From positions 397,406 through 461,405 of the forward strand of contig NZ_JAPEHV010000001.1 in the NCBI RefSeq assembly GCF_028823665.1: 64,000 nt of DNA, written 5' to 3'. The notes under the pieces are model-generated. The model was not told the DNA's origin, made no database searches, and worked only from the letters and a program-made list of their open reading frames with translations. This document shows, piece by piece, positions 1-8,860 of this stretch. Each line of letters opens with the position of its first letter. Position 1 is the first letter of the stretch. This DNA is from Microbacterium sp. C7(2022) (GTDB lineage Bacteria > Actinomycetota > Actinomycetes > Actinomycetales > Microbacteriaceae). The position numbers and the translations under genes were made by a program.

Positions 1-464
1 GTGTCGGCCAGGTCGACGACGGTGCGGTCGTAGTAGGCGATGCGGTCGATGTATTCCTGCGTGATCTCGACCGAGGTCGTGACGCCGGCGTTCATGGCGG
101 CCTGCATGTCGAGCGTCGAGGCTTCGAGGAGTTCGAAGGCTCCGTCGTCGTAGATCATGCGCTGCGAGAGGGCGGCGATGTCGCTCACCGTGATCTTTTC
201 GTCGGCGTCGAGGTCGATCACCGAAACGTCGGCCCAGTCGGCGTCGCCCGCGACCGTGCCGAGCGCGTCAGCCGCAACGGCGAGGTCGGCTTCGGTGACC
301 TGGTCGTCGCCGGTGAGGTCGAGTTCGGTGTAGTACGGCGCGAGGAACGAGGCCGACGCAGGCGCGGCGACCGGGGCGGCAACGGCGGGTGTCGCCACAG
401 CACCGGCTGCAACGGTGCCCAGAATCGCCGCGGCGGCGATGGCGCGTGTAGTGGGGGTGCTCAC
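1..464 (-). CDS. Secreted dockerin-amidase, 5' part only (runs off window start)
   Basis: About 154 residues are visible. From the GTG at 464 there is a signal peptide (Ala-rich core, cleavage near AVAA). Two calcium-loop repeats follow, DLTGDDQVTEADL and DLDADEKITVSDI (about residues 49-61 and 84-96), spaced like a type I dockerin. Then comes MQAAMNAGVTTSVEITQEYI, which resembles the N-terminus of amidase-signature enzymes; the catalytic Ser-Ser-Lys part lies outside the window. The GTG has AAGAAAGG five bases upstream and gives a normal short signal peptide. An ATG at 521 overlaps the upstream stop codon (ATGA) and would add 19 residues, so the start is uncertain. It is probably secreted and bound by the cohesin protein encoded just upstream. 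The amidase assignment is moderate because only the beginning is seen. Confidence 0.7.
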   Translation of the reverse strand, partial: MSTPTTRAIAAAAILGTVAAGAVATPAVAAPVAAPASASFLAPYYTELDLTGDDQVTEADLAVAADALGTVAGDADWADVSVIDLDADEKITVSDIAALSQRMIYDDGAFELLEASTLDMQAAMNAGVTTSVEITQEYIDRIAYYDRTVVDLAD

Positions 465-517
465 GGTGCCTTTCTTGAGGGAGTGAGTGGATGCTGACGC
501 GGAACGAACCGTGATGC

Positions 518-1276
518 TCATGACTGCACCGCCTTGCGACGTGCGATGAGAAGGATGCCGGCGGCGACGCCGACAAGGGCGATGCCCCCCAGGACGAACC
601 AGACGGTGGCATCGGAACCGGTGACAGCGAGCGGGTCGGTGTCGTCGGTGGCGGCCGGGGTCTCGGTCGGGTCGGCGCTGGCCGAGGGCTCGGCCGTGGG
701 CGAGGTGGTCGGCGTCACGGTCGGCGTGGGGGAGGGCGTCACGACGGGGGCCGCGGCGACCGCGGTGGTTGCGGTGGCGACGTCGGTGAGCGGGGTGCTC
801 TCAGAGGTCGAGCTCACGAGCGTGACGCTGCTGACAGCGATCTCGGCAGATCCCGCAGCCAACGAAGTGAACGTGAAGGTCACGAGGGCCTGCGCGCCGG
901 CGAGGCCGGGCGAGGCGCCCAGGCGCGTGTTGGTGAAGGTGGCCGAGCCGGTGTCTTCTGACACCGAGTCGAACCCGCCGTCGGGGAACGTCCCCGCGGC
1001 GTCGTCGAAGGCGAGGAGGGCCGGGTCGTAGGTGACGGTGACGTCGCAGGCGAACAGGTCGACGGCGGCGGATGCGTCGACCGACACGCTGACGGTGTCG
1101 CCGGCGGTGACCGACGAGGGTGCCGAGATGGTGATGCTGCCGGCTTCGGCGGGGGCGGCGAGTGCCGCGGGGGCGAGTGCCGTCGACGCGCCGACGAGGG
1201 CGGCGAGGGTGGCGAGCGTCGCGAGGGCACGGCCGCGCAGGCGGCGTGTTCGTAGCGCGAGGGTGGAGTGTGGCAT
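518..1276 (-). CDS. Cohesin-domain surface protein with LAxTG sortase signal
   Basis: A 252-residue protein. In order: signal peptide (about 1-40), a cohesin-like beta-sandwich domain (about 44-165, opening ITISAPSSVTAGDTVSVSV), a Pro/Thr/Ser linker (about 170-215), then LAVTG, a hydrophobic segment and the basic tail ARRKAVQS. LAxTG is the form used by class E sortases of high-GC Gram-positives, so the protein is predicted to be covalently wall-anchored. The ATG at 1276 is chosen because a signal peptide follows at once and GAAAGGA lies upstream; an in-frame extension to 1399 has no such support. Its stop overlaps a possible start of the dockerin-amidase gene, so the two are likely co-translated. 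By analogy with cohesin/dockerin systems it should display the amidase on the cell surface; this is inference. Confidence 0.8.
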   Translation of the reverse strand: MPHSTLALRTRRLRGRALATLATLAALVGASTALAPAALAAPAEAGSITISAPSSVTAGDTVSVSVDASAAVDLFACDVTVTYDPALLAFDDAAGTFPDGGFDSVSEDTGSATFTNTRLGASPGLAGAQALVTFTFTSLAAGSAEIAVSSVTLVSSTSESTPLTDVATATTAVAAAPVVTPSPTPTVTPTTSPTAEPSASADPTETPAATDDTDPLAVTGSDATVWFVLGGIALVGVAAGILLIARRKAVQS

Positions 1277-1494
1277 GGGGGTGCCGGGTCCTTTCGCAAG
1301 AACGGACCGCCCGCCCACGGGTGCGCACGGCGCCCGCGCGCCGACGCGTCCTGAGTGGGTAATCGTCACTCTCCACCCACGGTGTTTCTCGAGCGTCACT
1401 CGGCATTACGCCCGCATTTCGCGACAGCAACCAAGAATTGATTCGATGATCGGATGCCGCGCCCGGCCGCTCCGCGCAACGCTAAAGTGTCGCC

Positions 1495-1962
1495 ATGCAG
1501 CGTCAGAGCCTCGGATGGACCATCATCGGCGTGGGCGCTGGTGTCGCCGTGCTCGGCGCGACCGTGCTGATGATTCCTGCCGAGGCATGGAAGAGCGGCT
1601 TGGCGCTGCCCACCTCGCTGGCCATGCTCGCGGGGGTGGCGATCGTGGCGTACGGAGCGTGGGTGCTGTGGCGCGCACGCCGGGACAACTCCTCACCCAA
1701 GCCGGTTGCGGCGGTGCCAAGCGACGCGATGAGCGCGTTCCAGCGCCACGAGTTCGAGAACCAACTCTCCGAGGCGCGCGCTCGACTCGAGAGCGCGACG
1801 ACGGCGCATGAAGTAGCGCTGGCGGCGCTCGAGCGGGAACCCGAGGGCAGTGTCTCTCGCACCACCTACGTCAACGCAGAGATTCGCGCGCGCGGCGACG
1901 TGACGCGGTGCACGCGTGTCGTACGCGAACTCGAGGACAAGCTCGGAATCACGACCCCCTAG
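1495..1962 (+). CDS. Hypothetical two-TM protein with coiled coil
   Basis: A 155-residue protein I do not recognise. Two hydrophobic segments (about residues 7-29 and 37-60) form a hairpin. The cytoplasmic tail is rich in Glu, Arg and Ala with heptad-like spacing (about 80-115 and 130-150), consistent with a coiled coil. It is transcribed away from the cohesin gene. Its stop codon shares a CTAG palindrome with the stop of the convergent ugd gene, so the two coding regions overlap by four bases. No enzymatic motif is visible. Confidence 0.7.
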   Translation: MQRQSLGWTIIGVGAGVAVLGATVLMIPAEAWKSGLALPTSLAMLAGVAIVAYGAWVLWRARRDNSSPKPVAAVPSDAMSAFQRHEFENQLSEARARLESATTAHEVALAALEREPEGSVSRTTYVNAEIRARGDVTRCTRVVRELEDKLGITTP

Positions 1963-3269
1963 GGGCGGCCCATTCCGTAGTACTCCCACCCCGCGTCGCG
2001 CCACGCGCCCGCATCGAGGCAGTTGCGCCCGTCGACGATGATCTTGCCCGCGACCAGCGAACCCGCGTCGACGGGCGACATCTCGCGCCGGTACTCGTCC
2101 CACTCGGTGACGACGATCACCGCGTCGGCGCTCTGCAGTGCCTCGTCGCGATCCGTGACATACGTCAACTGAGGGTGCACCCGCGACGCGTTCTCGATCG
2201 CGGCCGGGTCGGTCACGGTCACCGCAGCGCCGAGTCCGTGCAGGCGCACGGCAACATCGAGCGCGGGGGAGTCGCGAATGTCGTCGCTGTGAGGCTTGAA
2301 CGCCGCACCGAGCACAGTGACCTTCTTGCCGTACGCCGATCCGCCGAGTGCATCCACGACGAGGTCGACCGCGCGCTCACGCCGGCGCAGGTTGATCGCG
2401 TCGACCTCGCGCAAGAACCCGACTGACTCACCACGGCCGAGTTCCTCAGCGCGAGCTGCGAACGCGCGAATGTCCTTCGGCAAGCATCCGCCCCCGAATC
2501 CGATGCCGGCACCCAAGAAGCGGCGGCCAATGCGTGCGTCGTGCCCGATCGCGTCGGCGAGCTGCGTGACGTCGGCGCCGGTGGCTTCGGCGATCTCGGC
2601 CATCGCGTTGATGAACGAGATCTTGGTCGCGAGAAATGCGTTCGCCGAGACCTTTACGAGTTCGGCCGTCGCGAGGTCGGTGACGATGAATGGCGTGCCC
2701 TTGGCTCCGGCGGGGTGGTAAACCTCGCGAAGAATCTCGGCCGCGCGCTCGCCACGCTCGCCCGCCGGAACGCCGACGACCAACCGGTCGGGGTCGATGG
2801 TGTCTTGCACCGCCCACCCCTCGCGCAAGAACTCGGGGTTCCACACGAGGGTCGCGCCCGTCGCTTCAACGCGCGGCGCGAGCCCTGCGGCCGTGCCGAC
2901 GGGGACGGTCGACTTGCCGGCGACGATGTCGCCTTCTGATAGGTGGGGGAGCAGCGCGTCGACGGCCGCATTCACATACGTGAGGTCGGCCGCGTACCCG
3001 CCCTGCTGCTGCGGCGTGCCGACCCCGATGAAGTGCACCGAGGCGCCGGATGCCGCGCCCATGTCAGTCGTGAAAGTCAGCCGCCCCGACGCGATGCCCT
3101 CGGACAGGATCTCTTGCAACCCGGGTTCGAAGAACGGCGCTTCGCCGCGCGAGAGCGACGCGATTTTCCGCTCGTCAACGTCGATTCCGACCACTTCGTG
3201 GCCAATGGATGCCATCGCCGCCGCATGCACGGCTCCCAGGTATCCACAACCGATGACAGACAGACGCAT
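1959..3269 (-). CDS. ugd: UDP-glucose 6-dehydrogenase family protein
   Basis: 436 residues, the usual size for nucleotide-sugar dehydrogenases that oxidise UDP-glucose (or a related sugar nucleotide) to the uronic acid with two NAD+. The N-terminus has the Rossmann motif VIGCGYLGAVHAAAMA. The centre has the catalytic cysteine in GGGCLPKDI. The C-terminal UDP-binding domain is complete (GAAFKPHSDDIRDSP, DGRNCLD). AGGAG lies just before the ATG. It sits at the edge of the exopolysaccharide locus and would supply UDP-glucuronate for the polymer. GDP-mannose dehydrogenase belongs to the same family and cannot be fully excluded, but the motifs fit the UDP-glucose type better. Confidence 0.9.
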   Translation of the reverse strand: MRLSVIGCGYLGAVHAAAMASIGHEVVGIDVDERKIASLSRGEAPFFEPGLQEILSEGIASGRLTFTTDMGAASGASVHFIGVGTPQQQGGYAADLTYVNAAVDALLPHLSEGDIVAGKSTVPVGTAAGLAPRVEATGATLVWNPEFLREGWAVQDTIDPDRLVVGVPAGERGERAAEILREVYHPAGAKGTPFIVTDLATAELVKVSANAFLATKISFINAMAEIAEATGADVTQLADAIGHDARIGRRFLGAGIGFGGGCLPKDIRAFAARAEELGRGESVGFLREVDAINLRRRERAVDLVVDALGGSAYGKKVTVLGAAFKPHSDDIRDSPALDVAVRLHGLGAAVTVTDPAAIENASRVHPQLTYVTDRDEALQSADAVIVVTEWDEYRREMSPVDAGSLVAGKIIVDGRNCLDAGAWRDAGWEYYGMGRP

Positions 3270-3384
3270 GGATCTCCTAGCGAACGAAACGGTCAGGCCG
3301 GATTCAATTCTAAGCGGACGGAGCTGCCCCCTCCGGCTCAGTGACGCGCGCGATTAGCGGAGACCGTGGCGCAAGAATGAGGAC

Positions 3385-3876
3385 GTGAGCTTTCTCCCTG
3401 ACGACGAGTACGCACTAGTTGAGCGGTCGGTGCCCATCGTGTGCGTTGACTTCGTGCCCGTGCGAAACCCGCATGACGGCGAGCCGGAAGTCGGATTGAT
3501 CTTGCGTGAGTCGCCCTTCGGGCGGGTTTGGTGTCACCTGGGCGGGCGCATCCAGCGCGGAGAGACGATTCATGACACGCTCCAGCGCCACGCGCGCGAG
3601 ACTCTGAATACCAGCCTGCTCATCGGCGTCGATCCCCAGCCACTCCGCGTGCATCAGTGGTTTCCGCCTACGATGCACCAAGACCTCAACATCGACCACG
3701 GCATCGACCCTCGCAAGCACGCGATCGGTCTTTCGTTTCTCGTAGAGCTTGAGGGGGATCCGGAACCTCTCAACGAGGCGCTCGAGTTTCGGTTCTTTCG
3801 TCCTGGCCACCTGCCAGAGCCGATGTGGCCGGGGTCAGCCCGGCTGATTGAACTGCTCGGCGTTCACGTCTCGTAG
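3385..3876 (+). CDS. Nudix-superfamily protein, GDP-mannose hydrolase-like
   Basis: 163 residues with GTG start preceded by GAGGAC. The segment GGRIQRGETIHDTLQRHARE aligns with the Nudix box, but the usual RE-x-x-EE core is altered, as also happens in GDP-mannose mannosyl hydrolases (Gmm/WcaH). The opening residues (LPDDEYALVERSVPIVCVDF) also resemble that family. A GDP-sugar hydrolase would make sense beside gmd and fcl, as in colanic-acid clusters, although this gene lies on the opposite strand. The substrate is inferred; the DUF4916-type Nudix family is another possible home. Its last 13 bases overlap the end of the convergent Dabb gene. Confidence 0.65.
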   Translation: MSFLPDDEYALVERSVPIVCVDFVPVRNPHDGEPEVGLILRESPFGRVWCHLGGRIQRGETIHDTLQRHARETLNTSLLIGVDPQPLRVHQWFPPTMHQDLNIDHGIDPRKHAIGLSFLVELEGDPEPLNEALEFRFFRPGHLPEPMWPGSARLIELLGVHVS

Positions 3877-4145
3877 TCGCCGACCCACCAGTCTGAGATT
3901 TCGGCCATCGTGCGCGCAGCGCTCGCGTGGCCGGGGTCAGCCTGAAACGCGCGAAAGGCCTCACGGCTCTCGAACGTCGAGTCCTCAACAATCACGCGCC
4001 CTTTACGCTCGTCGAGAGAGCGAGTTGTCGTCCATGAGATGACGCCGGGGAACATCTCGAACGTCTGCATCATGTCCACTACGGCATCGAGGTACGCATC
4101 CTCCACGTGATCATGGACGCGAAAGAGCACGATGTGGCGGTACAC
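3864..4145 (-). CDS. Dabb (stress-response alpha/beta barrel) family protein
   Basis: 93 residues, typical of single-domain dimeric alpha-beta barrel (Dabb) proteins. It opens YRHIVLFRVHD, has the central GVISWTTTRS and ends in the aromatic DWWVGDY region. Its GTG start lies two bases after the fcl stop codon, so it is probably translated with the gmd-fcl pair. The biochemical role of most Dabb proteins is unknown, and none is proposed here. It is unusual as an addition to a GDP-fucose operon. Confidence 0.75.
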   Translation of the reverse strand: MYRHIVLFRVHDHVEDAYLDAVVDMMQTFEMFPGVISWTTTRSLDERKGRVIVEDSTFESREAFRAFQADPGHASAARTMAEISDWWVGDYET

Positions 4146-4147
4146 GG

Positions 4148-5131
4148 CTACTCGCGCAGCGCGTCAACGTTGTCGCGATACCAAGCGACGGTGCGCTCCA
4201 GCCCTTCCTGAAGAGAAATCTTCGAAGTCCACCCGGCATCGGCAAGCTTCGACACGTCCAGAAGTTTCTGAGGAGTGCCGTCCGGCTTTGAGGTGTCCCA
4301 CTCGGTTGCACCGGTGAACCCCGTCACTTCGCCGATCGTGTCTGCGATCTCCTTGATGGTCACGTCTGAACCGGTGCCGACATTAACCTGGTCGGGTCCG
4401 TCGTAGTGCTCCATGAGGTGCAAACAGGCATCGGCCATGTCGTCGGCATGGAGAAACTCGCGCCGAGGCGTGCCTGTTCCCCAGTTCGTCACAGAAGCAG
4501 CGCCGCTCTTGGCTGCATCGTCGTAGCGACGAATAAGCGCTGGCAGCACGTGCGAGCCCTTGGGGGAGAAATTGTCGTTAGGCCCATACAGGTTCGTCGG
4601 CATCGCTGAAATCCACGGGAGGCCGTACTGGCGCCGAACGGCCTGCGTCTGCAGGATGCCCGCGATCTTCGCAATCGCGTACGCGTCGTTGGTGGGCTCA
4701 AGGTGACCCGTGAGCAGGGAATCTTCTCGGATCGGCTGTTCCGCGAACTTCGGGTAGATGCACGACGACCCGAGAAAGAGCACCCGCTCGACATCGTTCG
4801 CCAGTGCGGCATCGAGAACATTGACCTGGATGCGCATGTTGTCGCTGAGGAAGTCGACGGGGTATGTCGAGTTCGCCAGGATGCCACCGACTTTCGCCGC
4901 GGCCAGGACGACGTACTTCGGCTTTGCGTCCGCCATGTAGCTGAACACTGCATCACGATTCTTGAGGTCGAGTTCTGCCGACGTTTTGCCGACGATGTTC
5001 TCGAAGCCCGATGCCTCCAGCTTGCGCCAGATCGCCGAACCGACGAGGCCACGGTGGCCCGCGACGTAGAAGGTGGCGTCGCGATCGAGCTCCGCGGGCG
5101 TGTATTCGACGCCGTCCACGGCAACCGTCAC
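4148..5131 (-). CDS. fcl: GDP-L-fucose synthase
   Basis: 327 residues. The enzyme epimerises and reduces GDP-4-keto-6-deoxymannose to GDP-L-fucose. Visible features are the NADP-binding loop [16 protein letters not shown] (about 27-42), [35 protein letters not shown] and the catalytic YAIAK (SDR Tyr-x3-Lys). The start GTG overlaps the gmd stop (GTGA). The first ~20 residues are longer than in many homologues and poorly conserved in type, so a later start is possible. With gmd directly upstream this gives a complete GDP-mannose to GDP-fucose route for the exopolysaccharide. Confidence 0.93.
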   Translation of the reverse strand: MTVAVDGVEYTPAELDRDATFYVAGHRGLVGSAIWRKLEASGFENIVGKTSAELDLKNRDAVFSYMADAKPKYVVLAAAKVGGILANSTYPVDFLSDNMRIQVNVLDAALANDVERVLFLGSSCIYPKFAEQPIREDSLLTGHLEPTNDAYAIAKIAGILQTQAVRRQYGLPWISAMPTNLYGPNDNFSPKGSHVLPALIRRYDDAAKSGAASVTNWGTGTPRREFLHADDMADACLHLMEHYDGPDQVNVGTGSDVTIKEIADTIGEVTGFTGATEWDTSKPDGTPQKLLDVSKLADAGWTSKISLQEGLERTVAWYRDNVDALRE

Positions 5132-6174
5132 TTCAGAACCAGGGTCGGCTCGGTGGTCCAGGACGCAAGGTTGACGGTGTCACGCCAGTCGGCCCCGTGT
5201 TCCAAGGCTTCGACATCGGCATCGACCATCAGTTTGGCGAGTTCCTTGCCGTCGATCGTGGGCGTCCACCCGAGCTTCTCGCCCGCCTTTGTGGGATCGC
5301 CGATGAGCGCGTCGACCTCGGTAGGCCGGAGGTACCTCTCGTCGAACTTGACGAACTCCTTCCAGTCGAGCCCGACGTGCCCGAACGAGGTCTCGAGGAA
5401 GTCCTTGATCGTGTAGCCGACGCCGGTCGCGAGCACAAAGTCCTCGGGCTCGTCAACCTGCAGCATGCGCCACATGCCTTCGACGTACTCTGCGGCGTAG
5501 CCCCAGTCGCGGATCGAGTCGAGGTTGCCGAGGTAGATGTCCTTCTGCAAGCCGGCCTTTATGCGGGCGACGGCACGGGTGATCTTGCGCGTCACGAACG
5601 TCTCACCGCGGCGGGGCGATTCGTGGTTGAACAGGATGCCGTTCACCGCGAACATGTCGTAGGCCTCGCGGTAGTTTTTAGTGATCCAGTAGCTGTAAAG
5701 CTTCGCCGCAGCGTAGGGAGAGCGCGGGTAGAACGGGGTTTCCTCGTTCTGTGGCGGTGGGGTTGCGCCGTACAACTCCGACGTCGACGCCTGGTAGAAC
5801 CGCGTGCGGACGCCGCTGAGTCGCACTGCCTCAAGGAGCCGAATCGTTCCTGTCCCGGTCGTGTTCGCGGTGTGCTCCGGCTCGTCGAACGACACCCGTA
5901 CGTGGGACTGCGCTGCGAGATTATAAACCTCATCGGGGTTGATCTCAGCGAGGAGGGTGACCAGGCGAGCGCCGTCAGACAGGTCGCCATAGTGCAGGAA
6001 CAACTTTGCGTCCGGGCTGTGCGGGTCGACGTACAGGTGGTCGATCCGGTGCGTGTTGAAGGTTGACGCGCGGCGAATCATGCCGTGCACCTCGTACCCC
6101 TTCGCGAGCAGGAGTTCGGCGAGGTACGAGCCATCCTGCCCGGTGATCCCGGTGATCAGTGCCTTCTTAGTCAA
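5128..6174 (-). CDS. gmd: GDP-mannose 4,6-dehydratase
   Basis: 348 residues, the family length. It converts GDP-D-mannose to GDP-4-keto-6-deoxy-D-mannose. The NADP motif [20 protein letters not shown] is at the N-terminus; [15 protein letters not shown] and the catalytic [12 protein letters not shown] follow. The start is TTG with GGAGG seven bases upstream; that Shine-Dalgarno lies inside the last codons of the upstream glycosyltransferase, so translation is coupled. Its 3' end overlaps fcl by four bases. Confidence 0.95.
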   Translation of the reverse strand: MTKKALITGITGQDGSYLAELLLAKGYEVHGMIRRASTFNTHRIDHLYVDPHSPDAKLFLHYGDLSDGARLVTLLAEINPDEVYNLAAQSHVRVSFDEPEHTANTTGTGTIRLLEAVRLSGVRTRFYQASTSELYGATPPPQNEETPFYPRSPYAAAKLYSYWITKNYREAYDMFAVNGILFNHESPRRGETFVTRKITRAVARIKAGLQKDIYLGNLDSIRDWGYAAEYVEGMWRMLQVDEPEDFVLATGVGYTIKDFLETSFGHVGLDWKEFVKFDERYLRPTEVDALIGDPTKAGEKLGWTPTIDGKELAKLMVDADVEALEHGADWRDTVNLASWTTEPTLVLK

Positions 6175-7477
6175 GGAGTTCCTCCGTGCTTGTGTCTTCG
6201 ACAGGCTTCGTGTGGTCTGGACGAGTTTGAGGTGCGGTGCCCTCTTGGATCAGCGTCCCTAGTATTTCGGAGAAGCTGCGGATTGCCGTATCTTCATCAA
6301 GCACTGTTTGCCGGTAGAGGCGAGCGTTGTTGCCGAGGCGGAATGCTTCAGCCTCGTCGGAGCCGAGTTCGAGCACAGCGGAAAGGAGCGCGAATGGGTC
6401 TCCAGCCGGAACGACAACGCCTGCGTCTGCTGCCCTCACCTCGTCCGCAGTAATTCCGTTGAGGTCTGTAGCTGCAACCACGGGTCTGCCTGACGCGAAG
6501 TAGGACGTAAGCTTGCTGGGTACCGCCATTTCCGCTACCCCAGGGCGCTCGTTGACGAGCAGAATGTTTGCGCTACCTAGGGTTGCGGTGAACTCCTCGT
6601 CGCTGACAGGCGACAGAAACTCGAGGTTCGGGATACCAGCTCCCAACGCTCTCAGCCTCTCGAGTTCGCTACCCGCGCCGAGCAGCACGAAGCGCACGCG
6701 TTCGCCGCGGCTCGATGCGAGCCTGGCGGTTTCAATGACGTTGTCGAGGCCCTGCTTGAGCCCCATGTTCCCTGCATGCAGAACGACGACATCATCCTGG
6801 GCCCAGTTGTGCGAAGCACGAACTGCTCCAACGTCGTAACCGGGGGTTGGCGAAAGGTGCGTCCAGTTCCTTACCACGGCGACTCTGCGTCGTTCGACTC
6901 CGAAGTCGCGCACGACGCGATCAGCGAAACGGTTGTGAATGACGACGACCTGATCCGCACTTCGGAGCAACCAGCGTTCGATAGCGCGCATCGCTGCGAG
7001 CGCTATACCAGTTGCCTGACCGGTCTCAGCTAGGCCGAGTGTGTAGAGATCCTGAACCCAGACAACAACGGGAGTGCGAGGGTGGGTGACGCGCGCCCTA
7101 AATACGGCCATAGCTGATGCGATCATGGCGGGTGAGACCGTGATGATCACATCAGGTCGCCCCCAGCGTCGACTGGTGGCGCGCGCACCAAAGCTGAACT
7201 CGGAGATCAACCTTCGTATCCCCCTTGGCGACGACGGGACGTAGTGGCGGAGGCGATCGACGCGAACGCCGTCCCGATCGTCCCTGCGGTGCCACTGACG
7301 ACCTCCCGGCTGAGTCCGCCACTCCGGATAATGCGGATGCGTCGTCAGGACCTGAGTATCGAAGCCATTCCGGTGAAGGCCGCGAGCCATCGCGCCGGTA
7401 TACGGGGAGATTCCCGTTGATTCGGGAGGAAAGTTCAGACCCAGGACAAGAACCTGGGGCGCTCGAGCAGAAGTCAT
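6167..7477 (-). CDS. Glycosyltransferase family 4 (WbuB/WcaI-like)
   Basis: About 436 residues from the ATG at 7477. The start fits the family opening [20 protein letters not shown], seen in WcaI/WbuB-type transferases that are commonly linked to gmd-fcl. The C-terminal half has the GT-B donor-site pattern ([46 protein letters not shown]). An open frame continues upstream to 7735 but that stretch has no conserved sequence. No strong ribosome-binding site precedes 7477, so the start remains uncertain. First gene of the minus-strand group GT-gmd-fcl-Dabb. The sugar donor, perhaps GDP-fucose, is inferred from context only. Confidence 0.85.
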   Translation of the reverse strand: MTSARAPQVLVLGLNFPPESTGISPYTGAMARGLHRNGFDTQVLTTHPHYPEWRTQPGGRQWHRRDDRDGVRVDRLRHYVPSSPRGIRRLISEFSFGARATSRRWGRPDVIITVSPAMIASAMAVFRARVTHPRTPVVVWVQDLYTLGLAETGQATGIALAAMRAIERWLLRSADQVVVIHNRFADRVVRDFGVERRRVAVVRNWTHLSPTPGYDVGAVRASHNWAQDDVVVLHAGNMGLKQGLDNVIETARLASSRGERVRFVLLGAGSELERLRALGAGIPNLEFLSPVSDEEFTATLGSANILLVNERPGVAEMAVPSKLTSYFASGRPVVAATDLNGITADEVRAADAGVVVPAGDPFALLSAVLELGSDEAEAFRLGNNARLYRQTVLDEDTAIRSFSEILGTLIQEGTAPQTRPDHTKPVEDTSTEELLD

Positions 7478-7897
7478 CGGGACGACTGTATCGTCTTGCG
7501 CCCGCAGGTACGTTGCGGGTCGCCCCTGTACGATCATCGGTCCATGAGGCGGCGTAACTTCTGTCGGTTGCGGAACTAACTCGACGGGCGTCGTTTTAGG
7601 TGTCGAACACCGCAGACCCGTCAATGTAGGGTGGGATGCATCGTGCACCTGGTGATGAAGCTGCGATAGACCGTTGTGTCCGGCTCGGCATCCACACTGC
7701 CACCGCCGAACTCGGCGGCCGATCCAACGCAACACGTGTGCCTCGAGGGAACTGTGGTCCTAAACGGGCGCGCGTGGTCTCGGGTCAGGCAGGCAGTCGG
7801 ATCGCTAAGACCATTCGATGCGGCGATGTAGCGTATTGACGCACGCGACACAGCCAGTGCCCTGAGACTGAAACATTCTCACTGACCTTGGAATCTG
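7478..7897. other. Divergent intergenic region of the exopolysaccharide locus
   Basis: About 420 bases between two divergent exopolysaccharide operons. I see no convincing gene. Base composition starts to fall here and stays lower through 14.6 kb. Promoters for both directions should lie here, but I could not pick a clear -35/-10 pair. The upstream open extension of the minus-strand glycosyltransferase covers the left part. Confidence 0.5.
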
Positions 7898-8860
7898 ATG
7901 CCTGAAGCAACGCGATCCGCGAGTTTTGATCTTCCCGTATTAGTGATCGGCTTCAATCGCCTGGATCATCTAAGTCAGGTGCTTGGTGCCGTTGCGAAGT
8001 ATCACGATGGTCCAGTCTATGTTCTACTCGACCGGGCGCGACCGGATCGAGGCGACGAGAGTGAGAGATGCGCGGCGGTACGCGCATGGGTCAGCGAGTG
8101 GAGCAGTACGCGCCACAACGTGTCGCTGAGAACTCCGGACGCTAATCTCGGCGTAGCGCGCGCAATTCCTTTCGGAATTGATTGGGTGCTTGGTGAGGGC
8201 CACGAGCGCGTAGCCGTCTTAGAGGATGACTGCGTTCCTGCGCCCGATTTCTTTTCGTTTATGGCGCAGAACCTAGACCACTATGCTCAGGACGACCGGG
8301 TGATGATGGTAAGCGGCAACCAGTTCGTCCCCGCGAGAGTAATGGCCGACTACCCGTACTCTCACTATTTCTCAAACTTTATTCACATTTGGGGATGGGG
8401 GACTTGGGCGAGAGCATGGCGACATTACGACCACCATATGAGGATTCTTGAGGATCGTAGAGCCCGCGAGGCGGTCTCGGATCTTCTCCCGAGGCGTCGT
8501 GAGGCAAATCAGTTCATTAAGCTGTGGCTGCGTCAGAAATCGGATCCGAACGACCAAGCATGGGCGTCTCGATGGATGTTGTCATGCATCTCGCAGAGCG
8601 GGCTTTGTGTATGCCCGACAAAGAACTTAGTCCGAAATATAGGATTTGGTGGTAGCAGCACGCACACGCGATACGCATCCAAGTATCAAGTAGTTCCACT
8701 TCAGCGACTGGACTCCGACCTCCAACCTCCGAGTGAGGTGCACCCATGGCGAGCGGCCGATCGATGGTGGTTTGACCATCTGATCTGGAAGAACCCGTTA
8801 GCTCGAGCGCGAAGGCTCGCGTCGCGAATCTCCCCTGCGTCTGTTGAGGACGAGATCTGA
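7898..8860 (+). CDS. Glycosyltransferase, GT2/HlpA-like
   Basis: 320 residues. It opens LPVLVIGFNRLDHLSQVL, with a predicted GT-A nucleotide-binding fold, and carries VAVLEDDCVPAPDFFSFM, whose EDD fits the metal-binding acidic motif. The later HIWGWGTWARAWRHYD segment is characteristic of transferases annotated as hemolytic protein HlpA-like or GNT-I-like. First gene of the plus-strand exopolysaccharide operon. It overlaps the next gene by one base (TGATG), indicating coupling. The sugar transferred is unknown. Confidence 0.8.
   Translation: MPEATRSASFDLPVLVIGFNRLDHLSQVLGAVAKYHDGPVYVLLDRARPDRGDESERCAAVRAWVSEWSSTRHNVSLRTPDANLGVARAIPFGIDWVLGEGHERVAVLEDDCVPAPDFFSFMAQNLDHYAQDDRVMMVSGNQFVPARVMADYPYSHYFSNFIHIWGWGTWARAWRHYDHHMRILEDRRAREAVSDLLPRRREANQFIKLWLRQKSDPNDQAWASRWMLSCISQSGLCVCPTKNLVRNIGFGGSSTHTRYASKYQVVPLQRLDSDLQPPSEVHPWRAADRWWFDHLIWKNPLARARRLASRISPASVEDEI

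Noticed and set aside
7478..7735. 86-residue N-terminal extension of the minus-strand GT4 enzyme
   Set aside because: Sequence before 7477 shows no signal peptide, membrane segment or family similarity; the conserved fold starts right after the ATG at 7477.
7621..7851. Small open frames in the divergent exopolysaccharide spacer
   Set aside because: No ribosome-binding site, no recognisable sequence and overlapping frames on both strands.
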